Below, in pieces: positions 7,659-14,707 of a stretch of DNA of 64,000 nucleotides (the first letter of the stretch is position 1; each line of letters begins with the position of its first letter). Under the pieces are notes generated by a model. The model had not been told where the DNA came from and ran no database searches. It saw nothing but the letters and a program-made list of their open reading frames with translations. Made by a program: the position numbers and the translations under genes. The stretch is from contig WRAY01000001.1 of the NCBI GenBank assembly GCA_009779975.1, positions 1-64,000 of the forward strand, read 5' to 3'. The DNA comes from Bacillota bacterium (GTDB lineage: Bacteria; Bacillota; Clostridia; Christensenellales; Pumilibacteraceae).

Positions 7659-9581
7659 TTAAGAATCGTATCCTAGCCACTCTATTCTCTTTTTGAAAAT
7701 CAAACTTAAAATATCAACAATAAAGAAAACAGGGAATGCCGCAATACTTATTATTCCGGACACAAATTGTCGTCTTTTAAATCTTGAAAGTGCGCCCAAT
7801 ATTGTGTTAAAAGGAGGGACAAAAGCCAATATCAGCGATGTTATATAATCTCCGTTTAGGATATCATAGCCTCTAACATGCTTATATTTGTCTGACAACG
7901 CTACCCTTCCGGTAATTTCTATATCCGTCAAATCCTCTTTAGTAGGAACATAGTTTTTGTCGAATAACTTGCCAATGGTCTTTACATCATAACTTTTTGG
8001 CATTAAGAATGTCACGCTAATGGCAATAAGACATAGTGCCGCAACAATGAACGGAGCAATAAACGCTCCCATAGGAACAGCACCGAGTTCTAAAGTTTCT
8101 GTGCCGGGAACATATATTCCGCCTATAATATTTCGCAAAATGAAATCTGCGATAAATCCTGTTGCAAGTGCGCCTGCAATTCCTATTACTATACCTTGTC
8201 CTGCAAAATACATTGCACTGTTTCTTCTTTTTGCAACTTTCAATTCAACGGCTGCAACTTGAGACGGTATCATTAGAAGCATCATAAAGAATGCACCGAT
8301 TGAGAAACTCGATGTTGCCGCCCCTAAAGCGTTAATAATAAGACGAGGACCAATTGAGTAAGGGAAGAAAACAGCGGAACCTAATGAGAAGCAAACAATA
8401 CCAATAGCAAAAGTCAAGAATGACACTTGAAGTGCAAATCTTATCCCTTTTCTTCTCATCAATTTATTATAGAAGTAAAGCATTATAGGCACAGGTCCGA
8501 ATGCCATAGAGTTGAGAAGTGCCGCATGTCCGGCACCAAGTTGCAGCACACTGCTAATCAACTCATTTTGTGTTGATAAGAATAGTTGCAGAGCAGTGAA
8601 GTAGATGAATGCAGCAAGCATCCACGGCCAGTATGCCTTGTTAGTAATAACGAACTTTACGCTCGAGAATATTTCAACTAAAAAATTCTTTTTTTCAGGG
8701 ATTGCTTCGACACTTGCCATGGTCGCTGTGGAGCCGGACACAGCACCAATGGGCACCGTTGTTTCAATACTTTCTGTGGCTGCAGCCATAATCGGTGCCT
8801 CTTCAATCTCTTGTGTTTCACTCTCATTGCTTGTCGTGCCCGCATCGGTTACAATTGGCGTGACATTATCAATATTTGCAAATCCGTCATACCCTTTGTG
8901 TCCTCTTGACATGATAACAGGGATAAGCAAAGTCAACAGTAACGGAGACATCATTAGGATAAGGTGCATAACATTAAGCCCTGTCCCGCGAAAAGCCGTT
9001 AAAATAAGCGGTGTCAAAGCAAAAACCAATGCAAATTGAACAGTGTCAATGAACGACTTAAAATAACTCATTCGGACTCGTTGCTTGCGGTCTTTTGAAA
9101 TATTAGCAATTCCTGCTTGGAATGCTATTTGCGTGAGAGTAAATGATGTGAAGAAGATGATTAAACCAAACACAAACCATATTGTATTGCCAACTTGTCC
9201 GCCAGTGGTAATATCTGCCGGGTTATTTCTAAAAAGCAACGGAAGGCAAAGCATTGCAACACCGATAAACGATGGCACAATTGCAATTAAAATAGGCAAT
9301 CTCAATCGTTTGTATTTGTCGGTCATCTTGTCTAATTTCTTTGCTACCGGAACATCAATGAGTGCATCAAAGACACGACTGATAGTGAACAGTATGCCGA
9401 AAACCGCCGTTACAACCAGAGCATGAGTCGGCCCGGAGCCCCATGACCAAATTTCAATATCAACATTTAAAAAGATTGGGTTGACAGCACTCAAGAAGTA
9501 TGCGAGTATCAAGTTGAAGATTACTCCGGGACCGAAGTAACCCAACATATACAAGAACTCTCTTTTCTTATTTTTTAACAT
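7659..9581 (-). CDS. GPH-family (MelB-like) sugar:cation symporter
   Basis: A 640-residue polytopic membrane protein with about 12 hydrophobic helices. The first half has the family signature around RVFDALIDVPVAKKLDKM and a conserved GYFGPG start. Glycoside-pentoside-hexuronide symporters move sugars with Na+ or H+. It is longer than the usual 450-500 residues. The extra length is a soluble Thr/Ala/Glu-rich loop between the two six-helix halves (about residues 240-300) and a C-terminal extension with a further hydrophobic segment. GGGAGA precedes the ATG. The TetR gene at 9816 is divergent, so it may control this transporter. Substrate unknown. Confidence 0.85.
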   Translation of the reverse strand: MLKNKKREFLYMLGYFGPGVIFNLILAYFLSAVNPIFLNVDIEIWSWGSGPTHALVVTAVFGILFTISRVFDALIDVPVAKKLDKMTDKYKRLRLPILIAIVPSFIGVAMLCLPLLFRNNPADITTGGQVGNTIWFVFGLIIFFTSFTLTQIAFQAGIANISKDRKQRVRMSYFKSFIDTVQFALVFALTPLILTAFRGTGLNVMHLILMMSPLLLTLLIPVIMSRGHKGYDGFANIDNVTPIVTDAGTTSNESETQEIEEAPIMAAATESIETTVPIGAVSGSTATMASVEAIPEKKNFLVEIFSSVKFVITNKAYWPWMLAAFIYFTALQLFLSTQNELISSVLQLGAGHAALLNSMAFGPVPIMLYFYNKLMRRKGIRFALQVSFLTFAIGIVCFSLGSAVFFPYSIGPRLIINALGAATSSFSIGAFFMMLLMIPSQVAAVELKVAKRRNSAMYFAGQGIVIGIAGALATGFIADFILRNIIGGIYVPGTETLELGAVPMGAFIAPFIVAALCLIAISVTFLMPKSYDVKTIGKLFDKNYVPTKEDLTDIEITGRVALSDKYKHVRGYDILNGDYITSLILAFVPPFNTILGALSRFKRRQFVSGIISIAAFPVFFIVDILSLIFKKRIEWLGYDS

Positions 9582-9674
9582 TTGTTTTTTTCTCCCTAAT
9601 TTAAAGTCAACAACAATATTATTCTTTCAAATCACTTTGCAAAAACAATCTGATTTCGACTAAAAAAGAATTGA

Positions 9675-9721
9675 ACAACTGTTGAAAAACAATTGACAGT
9701 TGTCCATGTGTGTATTATAAT
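9675..9721 (+). promoter_or_regulatory. Consensus promoter with overlapping operator for the TetR gene
   Basis: TTGACA (9693-9698), 17 bases, TATAAT (9716-9721): an exact sigma-A consensus. ACAACTGT (9675-9682) and ACAGTTGT (9696-9703) form an inverted pair, and the right arm covers the -35. The left arm is part of CAACTGTTG, itself a dyad. This is the likely autoregulatory TetR site. Confidence 0.7.
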
Positions 9722-9731
9722 AGTTTGTGTG

Positions 9732-9799
9732 GTTTTATGCAACTATATGTGTTGAACAATAATTGCTCATATGTCCAATATTGAACAAATGCATAAAAC
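9732..9799 (+). promoter_or_regulatory. Leader stem-loop before the TetR gene
   Basis: GTTTTATGCA (9732-9741) and TGCATAAAAC (9790-9799) are exact complements in the 90-base leader. TTGAACAAT and TTGAACAA occur inside the loop. It could be an RNA structure or a second operator. Confidence 0.45.
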
Positions 9800-9815
9800 T
9801 GTATGATAGGCTTTT

Positions 9816-10355
9816 ATGACAGATCGCAGGGAGTTAAAAACAAAAAGGATAATAAAGAAAACTTTTTTGGATTTACTTAAAACTAATCCAATTAACAAAA
9901 TTTCAGTTTCAGATATCGCCCGCCTTGCAGACATAGGAAGGGGCACATTTTATTTTCATTATCTTGACATTTACGACTTGCAAGATAAAATTGAAGATGA
10001 AATATGTGATGACCTACTGATGATGTTTGACAAAATTTATAGAACTTCTTCTGATTTTAATATGTTGTTTTTTGCTATCATTGATTATATTTCACAAAAC
10101 AACGAACTATTTTCTTTGCTGGTGGTTAAAGAAGCATCCAGCAGCAATCTAATGCAAAAGATACGGAAAATTTTTGTCAAAAAAATCAACAGTCTTATTC
10201 CGGAAAAATATATGGAAAATTATCATAAAGTCAGAATTTTGTTTATCGTTTCAGGCGTGGTCGGAGTTATTGACGATTTAGTTAGAAAAGATTTCAATGT
10301 GGAAAAAGAAATGATTTCTCATGAGCTTGGCAAGATGATGAGTCTATTGGAATAG
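9816..10355 (+). CDS. TetR/AcrR-family regulator
   Basis: 179 residues. The N-terminal 55 residues are a TetR DNA-binding domain: the stretch ISVSDIARLADIGRGTFYFH ends in the diagnostic GTFYFHY. The C-terminal part is all-helical with no named ligand pocket. Length is typical. It is divergent from the GPH symporter, with a consensus promoter and overlapping inverted repeat between them, so it probably represses itself and possibly the transporter. Ribosome binding is weak (GATAGG). Confidence 0.9.
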   Translation: MTDRRELKTKRIIKKTFLDLLKTNPINKISVSDIARLADIGRGTFYFHYLDIYDLQDKIEDEICDDLLMMFDKIYRTSSDFNMLFFAIIDYISQNNELFSLLVVKEASSSNLMQKIRKIFVKKINSLIPEKYMENYHKVRILFIVSGVVGVIDDLVRKDFNVEKEMISHELGKMMSLLE

Positions 10356-10403
10356 AAAAATCCCCCACTCTTCTAGGCATTGTTCAAACTGTGCGGCAGT
10401 TGC

Positions 10404-10573
10404 AAATCGTGGTTCTCACCGGATTGCTTCGCCGTAAATCAAGCACTTAATAATTGCTTGTCTTACGGCTCGCAAAGACGAAAACCGCTTGTTTCTCGTC
10501 TTTGCGAGCCCTACCTTAGTAAATATTTTTGTTTAGATTGTGGGCAAAGCATTTCCAGTGAAAACCACGATTT
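10404..10573. repeat. 170-bp nested palindromic element
   Basis: Outer arms AAATCGTGGTT (10404-10414) and AACCACGATTT (10563-10573) are exact. The inner arms GGCTCGCAAAGACGA (10467-10481) and TCGTCTTTGCGAGCC (10496-10510) form a perfect 15-bp stem. A further small stem CAAGCA/TGCTTG lies between at 10440-10460. The nesting suggests a MITE-like element of a different family from A. Open frames through it are by-products of the palindrome. Confidence 0.75.
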
Positions 10574-10623
10574 TTCCTGCTTCTTACCATCCACTCTTGC
10601 TGAACAATGCCTCTCTTCTACCC

Positions 10624-10890
10624 CTACTCTGCTGTTTCTATTCCAAGAGTAAAACCAAATTTAAAACCTTCCGCATAGCAAGTTGCTCCGAATTCACTCT
10701 CCTTTCCCTCTTTCAAATCTATTATATTTTGATATAATTTTGATAATTCTGGAAAACAAACAAGTTTTGAAGTCAGTTCATTTTCAACTTCAACAATTTT
10801 TTGCAAGATTTTCAAATATTCTTTTGTCGGCGTTATTTGCTCCGAACTTCCCTTTTCACCATAATACATTTGTCTGATTGCTGATTTCAT
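10624..10890 (-). CDS. Small DUF6809-like protein
   Basis: 88 residues starting MKSAIRQMYYGEKGSSEQI and ending YAEGFKFGFTLGIE. That frame (Met-Tyr-Tyr-Gly at the start, EGFxxGFxLG at the end) is a small family of unknown function common in Clostridia; I recall it as DUF6809. The middle is helical and rich in Glu and Leu. It has an excellent promoter (TTGACA-N17-TACAAT) whose -10 ends six bases before the ATG, so the transcript is probably leaderless. It is divergent from a small XRE gene. The pairing suggests control by that regulator. Confidence 0.75.
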   Translation of the reverse strand: MKSAIRQMYYGEKGSSEQITPTKEYLKILQKIVEVENELTSKLVCFPELSKLYQNIIDLKEGKESEFGATCYAEGFKFGFTLGIETAE

Positions 10891-10896
10891 ATTTTT

Positions 10897-10925
10897 ATTG
10901 TATCACCAGTAATACCATATGTCAA
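10897..10925 (-). promoter_or_regulatory. Leaderless promoter with operator-like dyad
   Basis: Minus strand TTGACA (10925-10920), 17 bases, TACAAT (10902-10897), then six bases and ATG 10890. The spacer holds the imperfect dyad GTATCAC/GTAATAC (10900-10915). A second copy of the whole segment lies at 11255-11300. Confidence 0.7.
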
Positions 10926-10971
10926 GTATTTTTGCACTGTTTTTTAGAAAAATAATGTTATAATATAATAA

Positions 10972-11211
10972 ATGAGTTACGGTGCTGTTATTAAAAAAAT
11001 AAGACAAGAAAAAAATATGAGTTTACGGCAATTTGGCGAACTCGTAGGTCTTGGACATTCAACTATTGATAGAATGGAAAGAGAATATTCCAACAAAGGA
11101 AAAGAAAAATTGCAAGTGTATATTGACACATTAAAGCAAATATGCGACCGCTCAGGATATTGTTTCCGAAAATTTTTGGAAGAAGCAGGATATATTGAAC
11201 CGATAAAATAA
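10972..11211 (+). CDS. Small XRE regulator, copy 1 of a tandem duplication
   Basis: 79 residues: an XRE helix-turn-helix (SLRQFGELVGLGHSTIDRME) plus a short helical tail ending EEAGYIEPIK. TATAAT (10959-10964) lies seven bases before the ATG and there is no ribosome binding site, so it is probably leaderless. Residues 38-79 are identical to copy 2 at 11341, whereas 13 of the first 37 residues differ, mostly in and around the recognition helix. It is divergent from the DUF6809-like gene and likely controls that shared region. Confidence 0.8.
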   Translation: MSYGAVIKKIRQEKNMSLRQFGELVGLGHSTIDRMEREYSNKGKEKLQVYIDTLKQICDRSGYCFRKFLEEAGYIEPIK

Positions 11212-11254
11212 TAGGTATTAAACCGCAGATTGACGCTCCTATCTTTATGTTGAT

Positions 11255-11340
11255 TTCATATTTTTATGGTATCACCAGTAATACCATATGTCAAGTGTTT
11301 TGCACTGTTTTTCTAAAAAAATAATGATATAATGTAATAA
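11255..11340. repeat. Duplicated intergenic region with relic start of the DUF6809-like gene
   Basis: This stretch repeats 10885-10971 closely: the dyad GGTATCACC/AGTAATACC (11268-11285), the TGTCAAG -35, the TTTTGCACTGTTTTT block and the TATAAT seven bases before an ATG. On the minus strand only ATG AAA TCA ACA TAA remains of the DUF6809-like gene, and its -10 is changed to TACCAT. It marks the duplication boundary inside that gene. Confidence 0.75.
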
Positions 11341-11580
11341 ATGGGATACGGTGCTATTGTCAGGAAAATACGAAAAGAAAAAAATATGAGTTTGCGGCAA
11401 TTTGCAGAACTCACAGGTTTTGGGCATACAACCATAGCACATATAGAAAAAGAATATTCCAACAAAGGAAAAGAAAAATTGCAAGTGTATATTGACACAT
11501 TAAAGCAAATATGCGATCGTTCGGGATATTGTTTTCGAAAATTTTTGGAAGAAGCAGGATACATTGAACCGATAAAATAA
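11341..11580 (+). CDS. Small XRE regulator, copy 2 of a tandem duplication
   Basis: 79 residues, same length as copy 1 with an identical last 42 residues. The helix-turn-helix reads SLRQFAELTGFGHTTIAHIE, so the DNA-contact helix differs at several positions. TATAAT (11328-11333) is again exactly seven bases before the ATG: leaderless. The 3' half differs from copy 1 by only a handful of silent bases, and the shared sequence continues past the stop (TAATAGGTATTAAACCGCAG). It has no divergent partner gene left, only the relic described above. Confidence 0.8.
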   Translation: MGYGAIVRKIRKEKNMSLRQFAELTGFGHTTIAHIEKEYSNKGKEKLQVYIDTLKQICDRSGYCFRKFLEEAGYIEPIK

Positions 11581-11607
11581 TAGGTATTAAACCGCAGGTT
11601 GCCGCTC

Positions 11608-12066
11608 TTATCTTCTATCTCGAAAAAACTCTTTCAAAATTTGTCCGCATTCTTTTTCCATTATTCCGCCGATGACTTTTGCCCGATGGTTTAGCCTTTC
11701 ATCTGAGGCTATGTTACCGAGTGAGCCGCAATAACCGTAGCGAGTATCGTGTGCGCCATAATATACGCTATCGATTCGTGCGTTGACTATTGCTCCGGCA
11801 CACATAGCACATGGCTCTAATGTTACTACTAAATCGCAGCCCGAGAGATTCCAACGACCAAGTTTTTTTCCGGCTTCTCTAAGCGCTAAAACTTCTGCAT
11901 GAGCGGTAGGGTCAGATTCATTGAGCCGCATATTGATGGCACTCGACACAATTTCTCCATCGAATATAACCAAAGCCGCAACAGGCACTTCACTTTGTGA
12001 GGCGGCTGTTTTTGCTAGTTCAAGCGCTATATTCATGAATTTCAGTTGCTGTTCAGTTGACAACAT
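11608..12066 (-). CDS. tadA: tRNA-specific adenosine deaminase
   Basis: 152 residues. HAEVLAL gives the zinc His and catalytic Glu, and PCAMCAGAI the two zinc Cys. The family deaminates the wobble adenosine of tRNA-Arg to inosine. Length and the C-terminal KECGQILKEFFRDRR match bacterial TadA. A GTG at 12084 is in frame but lies in the promoter. ATG 12066 follows AGGG and is preferred. TTGACA (12103-12098), 17 bases and TATTAA (12080-12075) put the RNA start within a few bases of the ATG, so the leader is minimal or absent. Confidence 0.92.
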   Translation of the reverse strand: MLSTEQQLKFMNIALELAKTAASQSEVPVAALVIFDGEIVSSAINMRLNESDPTAHAEVLALREAGKKLGRWNLSGCDLVVTLEPCAMCAGAIVNARIDSVYYGAHDTRYGYCGSLGNIASDERLNHRAKVIGGIMEKECGQILKEFFRDRR

Positions 12067-12167
12067 ATCCCTAATTAATAACACTTTAAACGAATAATGT
12101 CAATTATTTTTAGTCAAAAACATAATTTTTTCCTGCCATCTGGACATTGTTATAATAGATATAATCG

Positions 12168-13100
12168 TTATAATAAAATATCTTCCAGCATTTTGATGTG
12201 CAAAGGGAATTCTTTTTCAATGATATTGTAGTTTGTCAGGGGGTGGAGATATTTATCCGGGACTATTTCAATAGTGAAACTTGGAATTTTGAGTTTTTCA
12301 ATACACCAGTCTTTGTAGCCGCCTGCACTTGTTTTTGTGTCGGGAATGAGACGATATTTTAGATGACGGTTTATCTTTTTTGCAAGCGCTTTGTCTTGTT
12401 TTCGGCGTTTGCCGATTTGTCCGAATTCCCAATATAACTCTTGACCTTTCGCATGATAAGACAGCGTCATTGATGGTTTTTTTTGAAGAGTGAAATTTCT
12501 AAGGGCGGCTGTTTCATTTTCAGAAAAGGGATGTTCCCCGATATAATTTTCAGTGTGGGGATAAGTTAGGTTTGATTTTCCGCTCCCCCATCGTGCGTCA
12601 AAGTTGACATTGAGGTCAACGCAGTTTGCATTTGCTTTAAAGAGGGCGAGATCTGGGTTATTCGGGCGATTGGACACTGCAGTTTGCGAGTTTTCAATAT
12701 TCGTTCCTGTAGATTTTTTTGTGACTTGTTCAATCAATGGCTGAAGTTTTTTTGCAGCAGAATTTATTCCGTCTTTTATCAGCATTATGCCATCGGGATT
12801 TAGCATTGGAATAAAATAGACTTTTTGAGAAAAGCGATTTCCCTTCTCAAGAAAATTTTTTATTAGTTTGATGAGAAAATGGCAAGTTATGTGTTCACGA
12901 GCATGAATTCCGCCGGTTATGATTATTGGCGGCTTAGTATTACAGGTTTGTGATTGATGGATTTCAGCCTGAAACCTTGGCTTGAATGCGACATAAAACA
13001 AATTACGGCTACAAATCGTTTTGCCGATTGAACCTGTTTCAAGATTGCATGATGAAAAAAATTTGATGTCTTTTATTAGGTCGTTGTAGGAATAAATCAT
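12168..13100 (-). CDS. M14-family zinc carboxypeptidase
   Basis: 310 residues without a signal peptide. HAREH (66-70) supplies the first zinc His and Glu. LNPDG and DLNVNFDARWG are the substrate-binding phrases, SYHAKGQ holds the third zinc ligand, and FTIEI near 278 contains the catalytic Glu. The wording NPDG, DLNVNFDA and GELYWEFG-like points to the gamma-D-glutamyl-diaminopimelate type that cuts peptidoglycan peptides, here probably recycling peptides in the cytosol or acting in the spore compartment. A polar stretch around 125-150 may be an inserted segment. Its neighbours are an ECF sigma gene and tadA. Confidence 0.85.
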   Translation of the reverse strand: MIYSYNDLIKDIKFFSSCNLETGSIGKTICSRNLFYVAFKPRFQAEIHQSQTCNTKPPIIITGGIHAREHITCHFLIKLIKNFLEKGNRFSQKVYFIPMLNPDGIMLIKDGINSAAKKLQPLIEQVTKKSTGTNIENSQTAVSNRPNNPDLALFKANANCVDLNVNFDARWGSGKSNLTYPHTENYIGEHPFSENETAALRNFTLQKKPSMTLSYHAKGQELYWEFGQIGKRRKQDKALAKKINRHLKYRLIPDTKTSAGGYKDWCIEKLKIPSFTIEIVPDKYLHPLTNYNIIEKEFPLHIKMLEDILL

Positions 13101-13119
13101 AGTTTGTGAAAGTGAAAGA

Positions 13120-13224
13120 TACTATTGAATAAATGAAAAGTGAAAAGTGTTGTTAGAGTTATCTATGCTATCGCCAGATTTTTCGCTTCGATTAAGATGA
13201 CACAAAAACAATTCGACCTGACTT
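13120..13224. repeat. Family B dispersed element
   Basis: Ends AAAAGTGAAAAGTG and ATCTTTCACTTTT face each other. The core ATGCTATCGCCAGATTTTTC continuing to AAGATGACA recurs at 17845-17895 (reverse) and 19450-19490. Element of roughly 110-130 bp with no coding capacity. The right end runs into the sigma gene's last codons. Confidence 0.7.
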
Positions 13225-13776
13225 TCACCATTCATCTTTCACTTTTCTTCTAGCCTCCTCTCTCAGTTTATGTAGTTTCCATTTTATTGTTCCCTCTTTT
13301 AAGTTTAGTTCTTTGGCTATTGTTTTAATTGAGAGGTCATCTTCATAGTGCATTTTGTAGATTTGTTTTGATGAGTGCGAGAGCGAATTGAATAATTTTT
13401 CAAAGTCCCATTTTTTTATTTCGTCATCAAGAATTTGTTTTGTTTCAACTTCCAGTGCCATATCTGAAGCAAATTCCATTTTAGCATCTTTTTTCTTTTT
13501 ATTGAGCGATATATTTTTGACAAGAATTGAAAGATAGGCATCCGGATTTTTTATTATGAACGGATGGGATTTCTCTTTTTCATCTTCCCCTTTTCGGCAA
13601 ACACCTTGAAGAATCTCAATGAGTTTTAGCATTACTTCTTGAGCGATATCCTCAGCCAAAGACCTGCATCTAAAAAATTTTAGCGCACTCAGAACTAATT
13701 TCGGATAATATTCGTGAAAAATCTTGGTAATACCCTTTTCATTTTTTAGGCATTCATTAAATTCTCGTGCATTCAC
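13225..13776 (-). CDS. ECF-type RNA polymerase sigma factor
   Basis: 183 residues. Region 2 covers about residues 25-65 (YPKLVLSALKFF, AEDIAQEVMLKLIE), and region 4 is the C-terminal helix-turn-helix (SIKTIAKELNLKEGTIKWKL). The linker between is long and lysine-rich. No anti-sigma gene lies beside it. Its promoter (TTGACT-N16-TAATAT on the minus strand) is overlapped by a perfect 29-bp palindrome, so it is tightly regulated. The last codons lie in a family B repeat end. Confidence 0.88.
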   Translation of the reverse strand: MNAREFNECLKNEKGITKIFHEYYPKLVLSALKFFRCRSLAEDIAQEVMLKLIEILQGVCRKGEDEKEKSHPFIIKNPDAYLSILVKNISLNKKKKDAKMEFASDMALEVETKQILDDEIKKWDFEKLFNSLSHSSKQIYKMHYEDDLSIKTIAKELNLKEGTIKWKLHKLREEARRKVKDEW

Positions 13777-13814
13777 CGTTTTTTTGCCCCCTATTGTTTG
13801 TTAACAAATTATTA

Positions 13815-13843
13815 ATATTGTGTTAATAATATTAACACAATAT
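13815..13843. promoter_or_regulatory. Perfect 29-bp palindrome over the sigma-factor promoter
   Basis: ATATTGTGTTAATA (13815-13828) and TATTAACACAATAT (13830-13843) are exact complements around one base. The minus-strand -10 (TAATAT, 13834-13829) lies inside it and the -35 TTGACT (13856-13851) just outside. A repressor bound here would block RNA polymerase. The repressor is not known. Confidence 0.75.
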
Positions 13844-13979
13844 GGACAAAAGTCAAGATAAACGACTTGTTTGATGGTTTTCAGAAATTGTTACATTTTG
13901 TTAGAAATCGTTAGAAGTTCAACACACGATAACAAAGGACTATTATTGTTTTGCGTTTTAATTTTGCATTGAAAATGTG

Positions 13980-14009
13980 TTGACAAGTTGCATATTTATG
14001 TGATATAAT
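13980..14009 (+). promoter_or_regulatory. Sigma-A promoter for the zinc-ribbon gene
   Basis: TTGACA (13980-13985), 18 bases, TATAAT (14004-14009), followed by AAGGAG at 14021 and the GTG start at 14036. Confidence 0.8.
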
Positions 14010-14035
14010 GCAATCATACAAAGGAGAGTTTAGAA

Positions 14036-14511
14036 GTGTATTGTCCAAAATGTGGAAAATTATTACCTAATATCGCTCAGTTTTGCGGAGAATGCGGGAT
14101 GTGTTTAAAGCATTTGCACGACCCCTTTTCGGCAACGCATCCCAACCCCAATCCGCCGCCTTCTCGCCCCGCCAATTACGGATACGGATGGTATCCGCCG
14201 CCATATTATCAAAACCCTCAAATGCCCATGCCTAATAAAAGCAATGTGAAAAAATCTAAATTTCCTGCTTTTATCATGACACTTGTCGGAGCATTTTTGG
14301 TTTATAGTTCTTTTCTTTTGTTTCCTATTTTTTCATTTTTGGCTTTTTTGCAGCAACACCTTTGGGAATTATCGGACTTATCCAAGGTTATAAAGGCAGA
14401 AAAGAGAAAGAGCCTTATCATTTAGGTTGCATAATTATGGGAACAATAGTAATTGCGTCAGCGTTTTTGGCTTTTATACTCAGTAATATATTTTGTTTGT
14501 CAATATTATAA
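14036..14511 (+). pseudogene. Zinc-ribbon membrane protein interrupted by a frameshift at a T6 run
   Basis: GTG start nine bases after AAGGAG. The first frame gives a CxxC...CxxC zinc ribbon (CPKCGK, CGECGM), a Pro/Tyr-rich linker, one hydrophobic segment, and ends at 14425 with an unlikely tail. A -1 shift at the six T (14344-14349) continues the protein as AATPLGIIGLIQGYKGRK, then a second hydrophobic segment and a stop at 14511. The continuation is what such small zinc-ribbon/DUF4190-like membrane proteins normally contain. T TTT TTG is a possible slippery site, so programmed shifting, mutation and sequencing slip are all possible. Confidence 0.7.
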
Positions 14512-14568
14512 GGTCGGTAATTTGCCTTTGGCACATTATCATAAAAACATTCATTATTAAACAACTCT

Positions 14569-14595
14569 AAGGGCGGTCACTGACCGCCCTTACAA
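14569..14595. repeat. Family A palindromic repeat
   Basis: AAGGGCGGTCA/TGACCGCCCTT followed by ACAATTTTTTT; because of the T-run it can also work as a terminator for the zinc-ribbon gene. A half copy without a good stem follows at 14620-14645. Confidence 0.75.
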
Positions 14596-14650
14596 TTTTT
14601 TTGAGGCATAATTAAATACGAGCGATTAATAATCTCCCGCACAATGTTAA

Positions 14651-14680
14651 AAAAAACGAGACAAAAATGTCTCGTTTTTT
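14651..14680. terminator. Bidirectional Rho-independent terminator
   Basis: AAAAAACGAGACA (14651-14663) and TGTCTCGTTTTTT (14668-14680) form a perfect stem with T-runs on both strands. It closes the minus-strand ftsH unit and the plus-strand zinc-ribbon gene. Confidence 0.9.
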
Positions 14681-14707
14681 GTTTTGTTAATAATTGATGA
14701 TAAATAA

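Noticed and set aside
8605-9039. 144-codon antisense frame over the GPH symporter
   Set aside because: It is the complement of hydrophobic helices of a clear transporter gene.
10380-10737. Plus-strand open frames of 65-90 codons
   Set aside because: They read through the nested palindrome at 10404-10573 and antisense to the DUF6809-like gene; no start signals.
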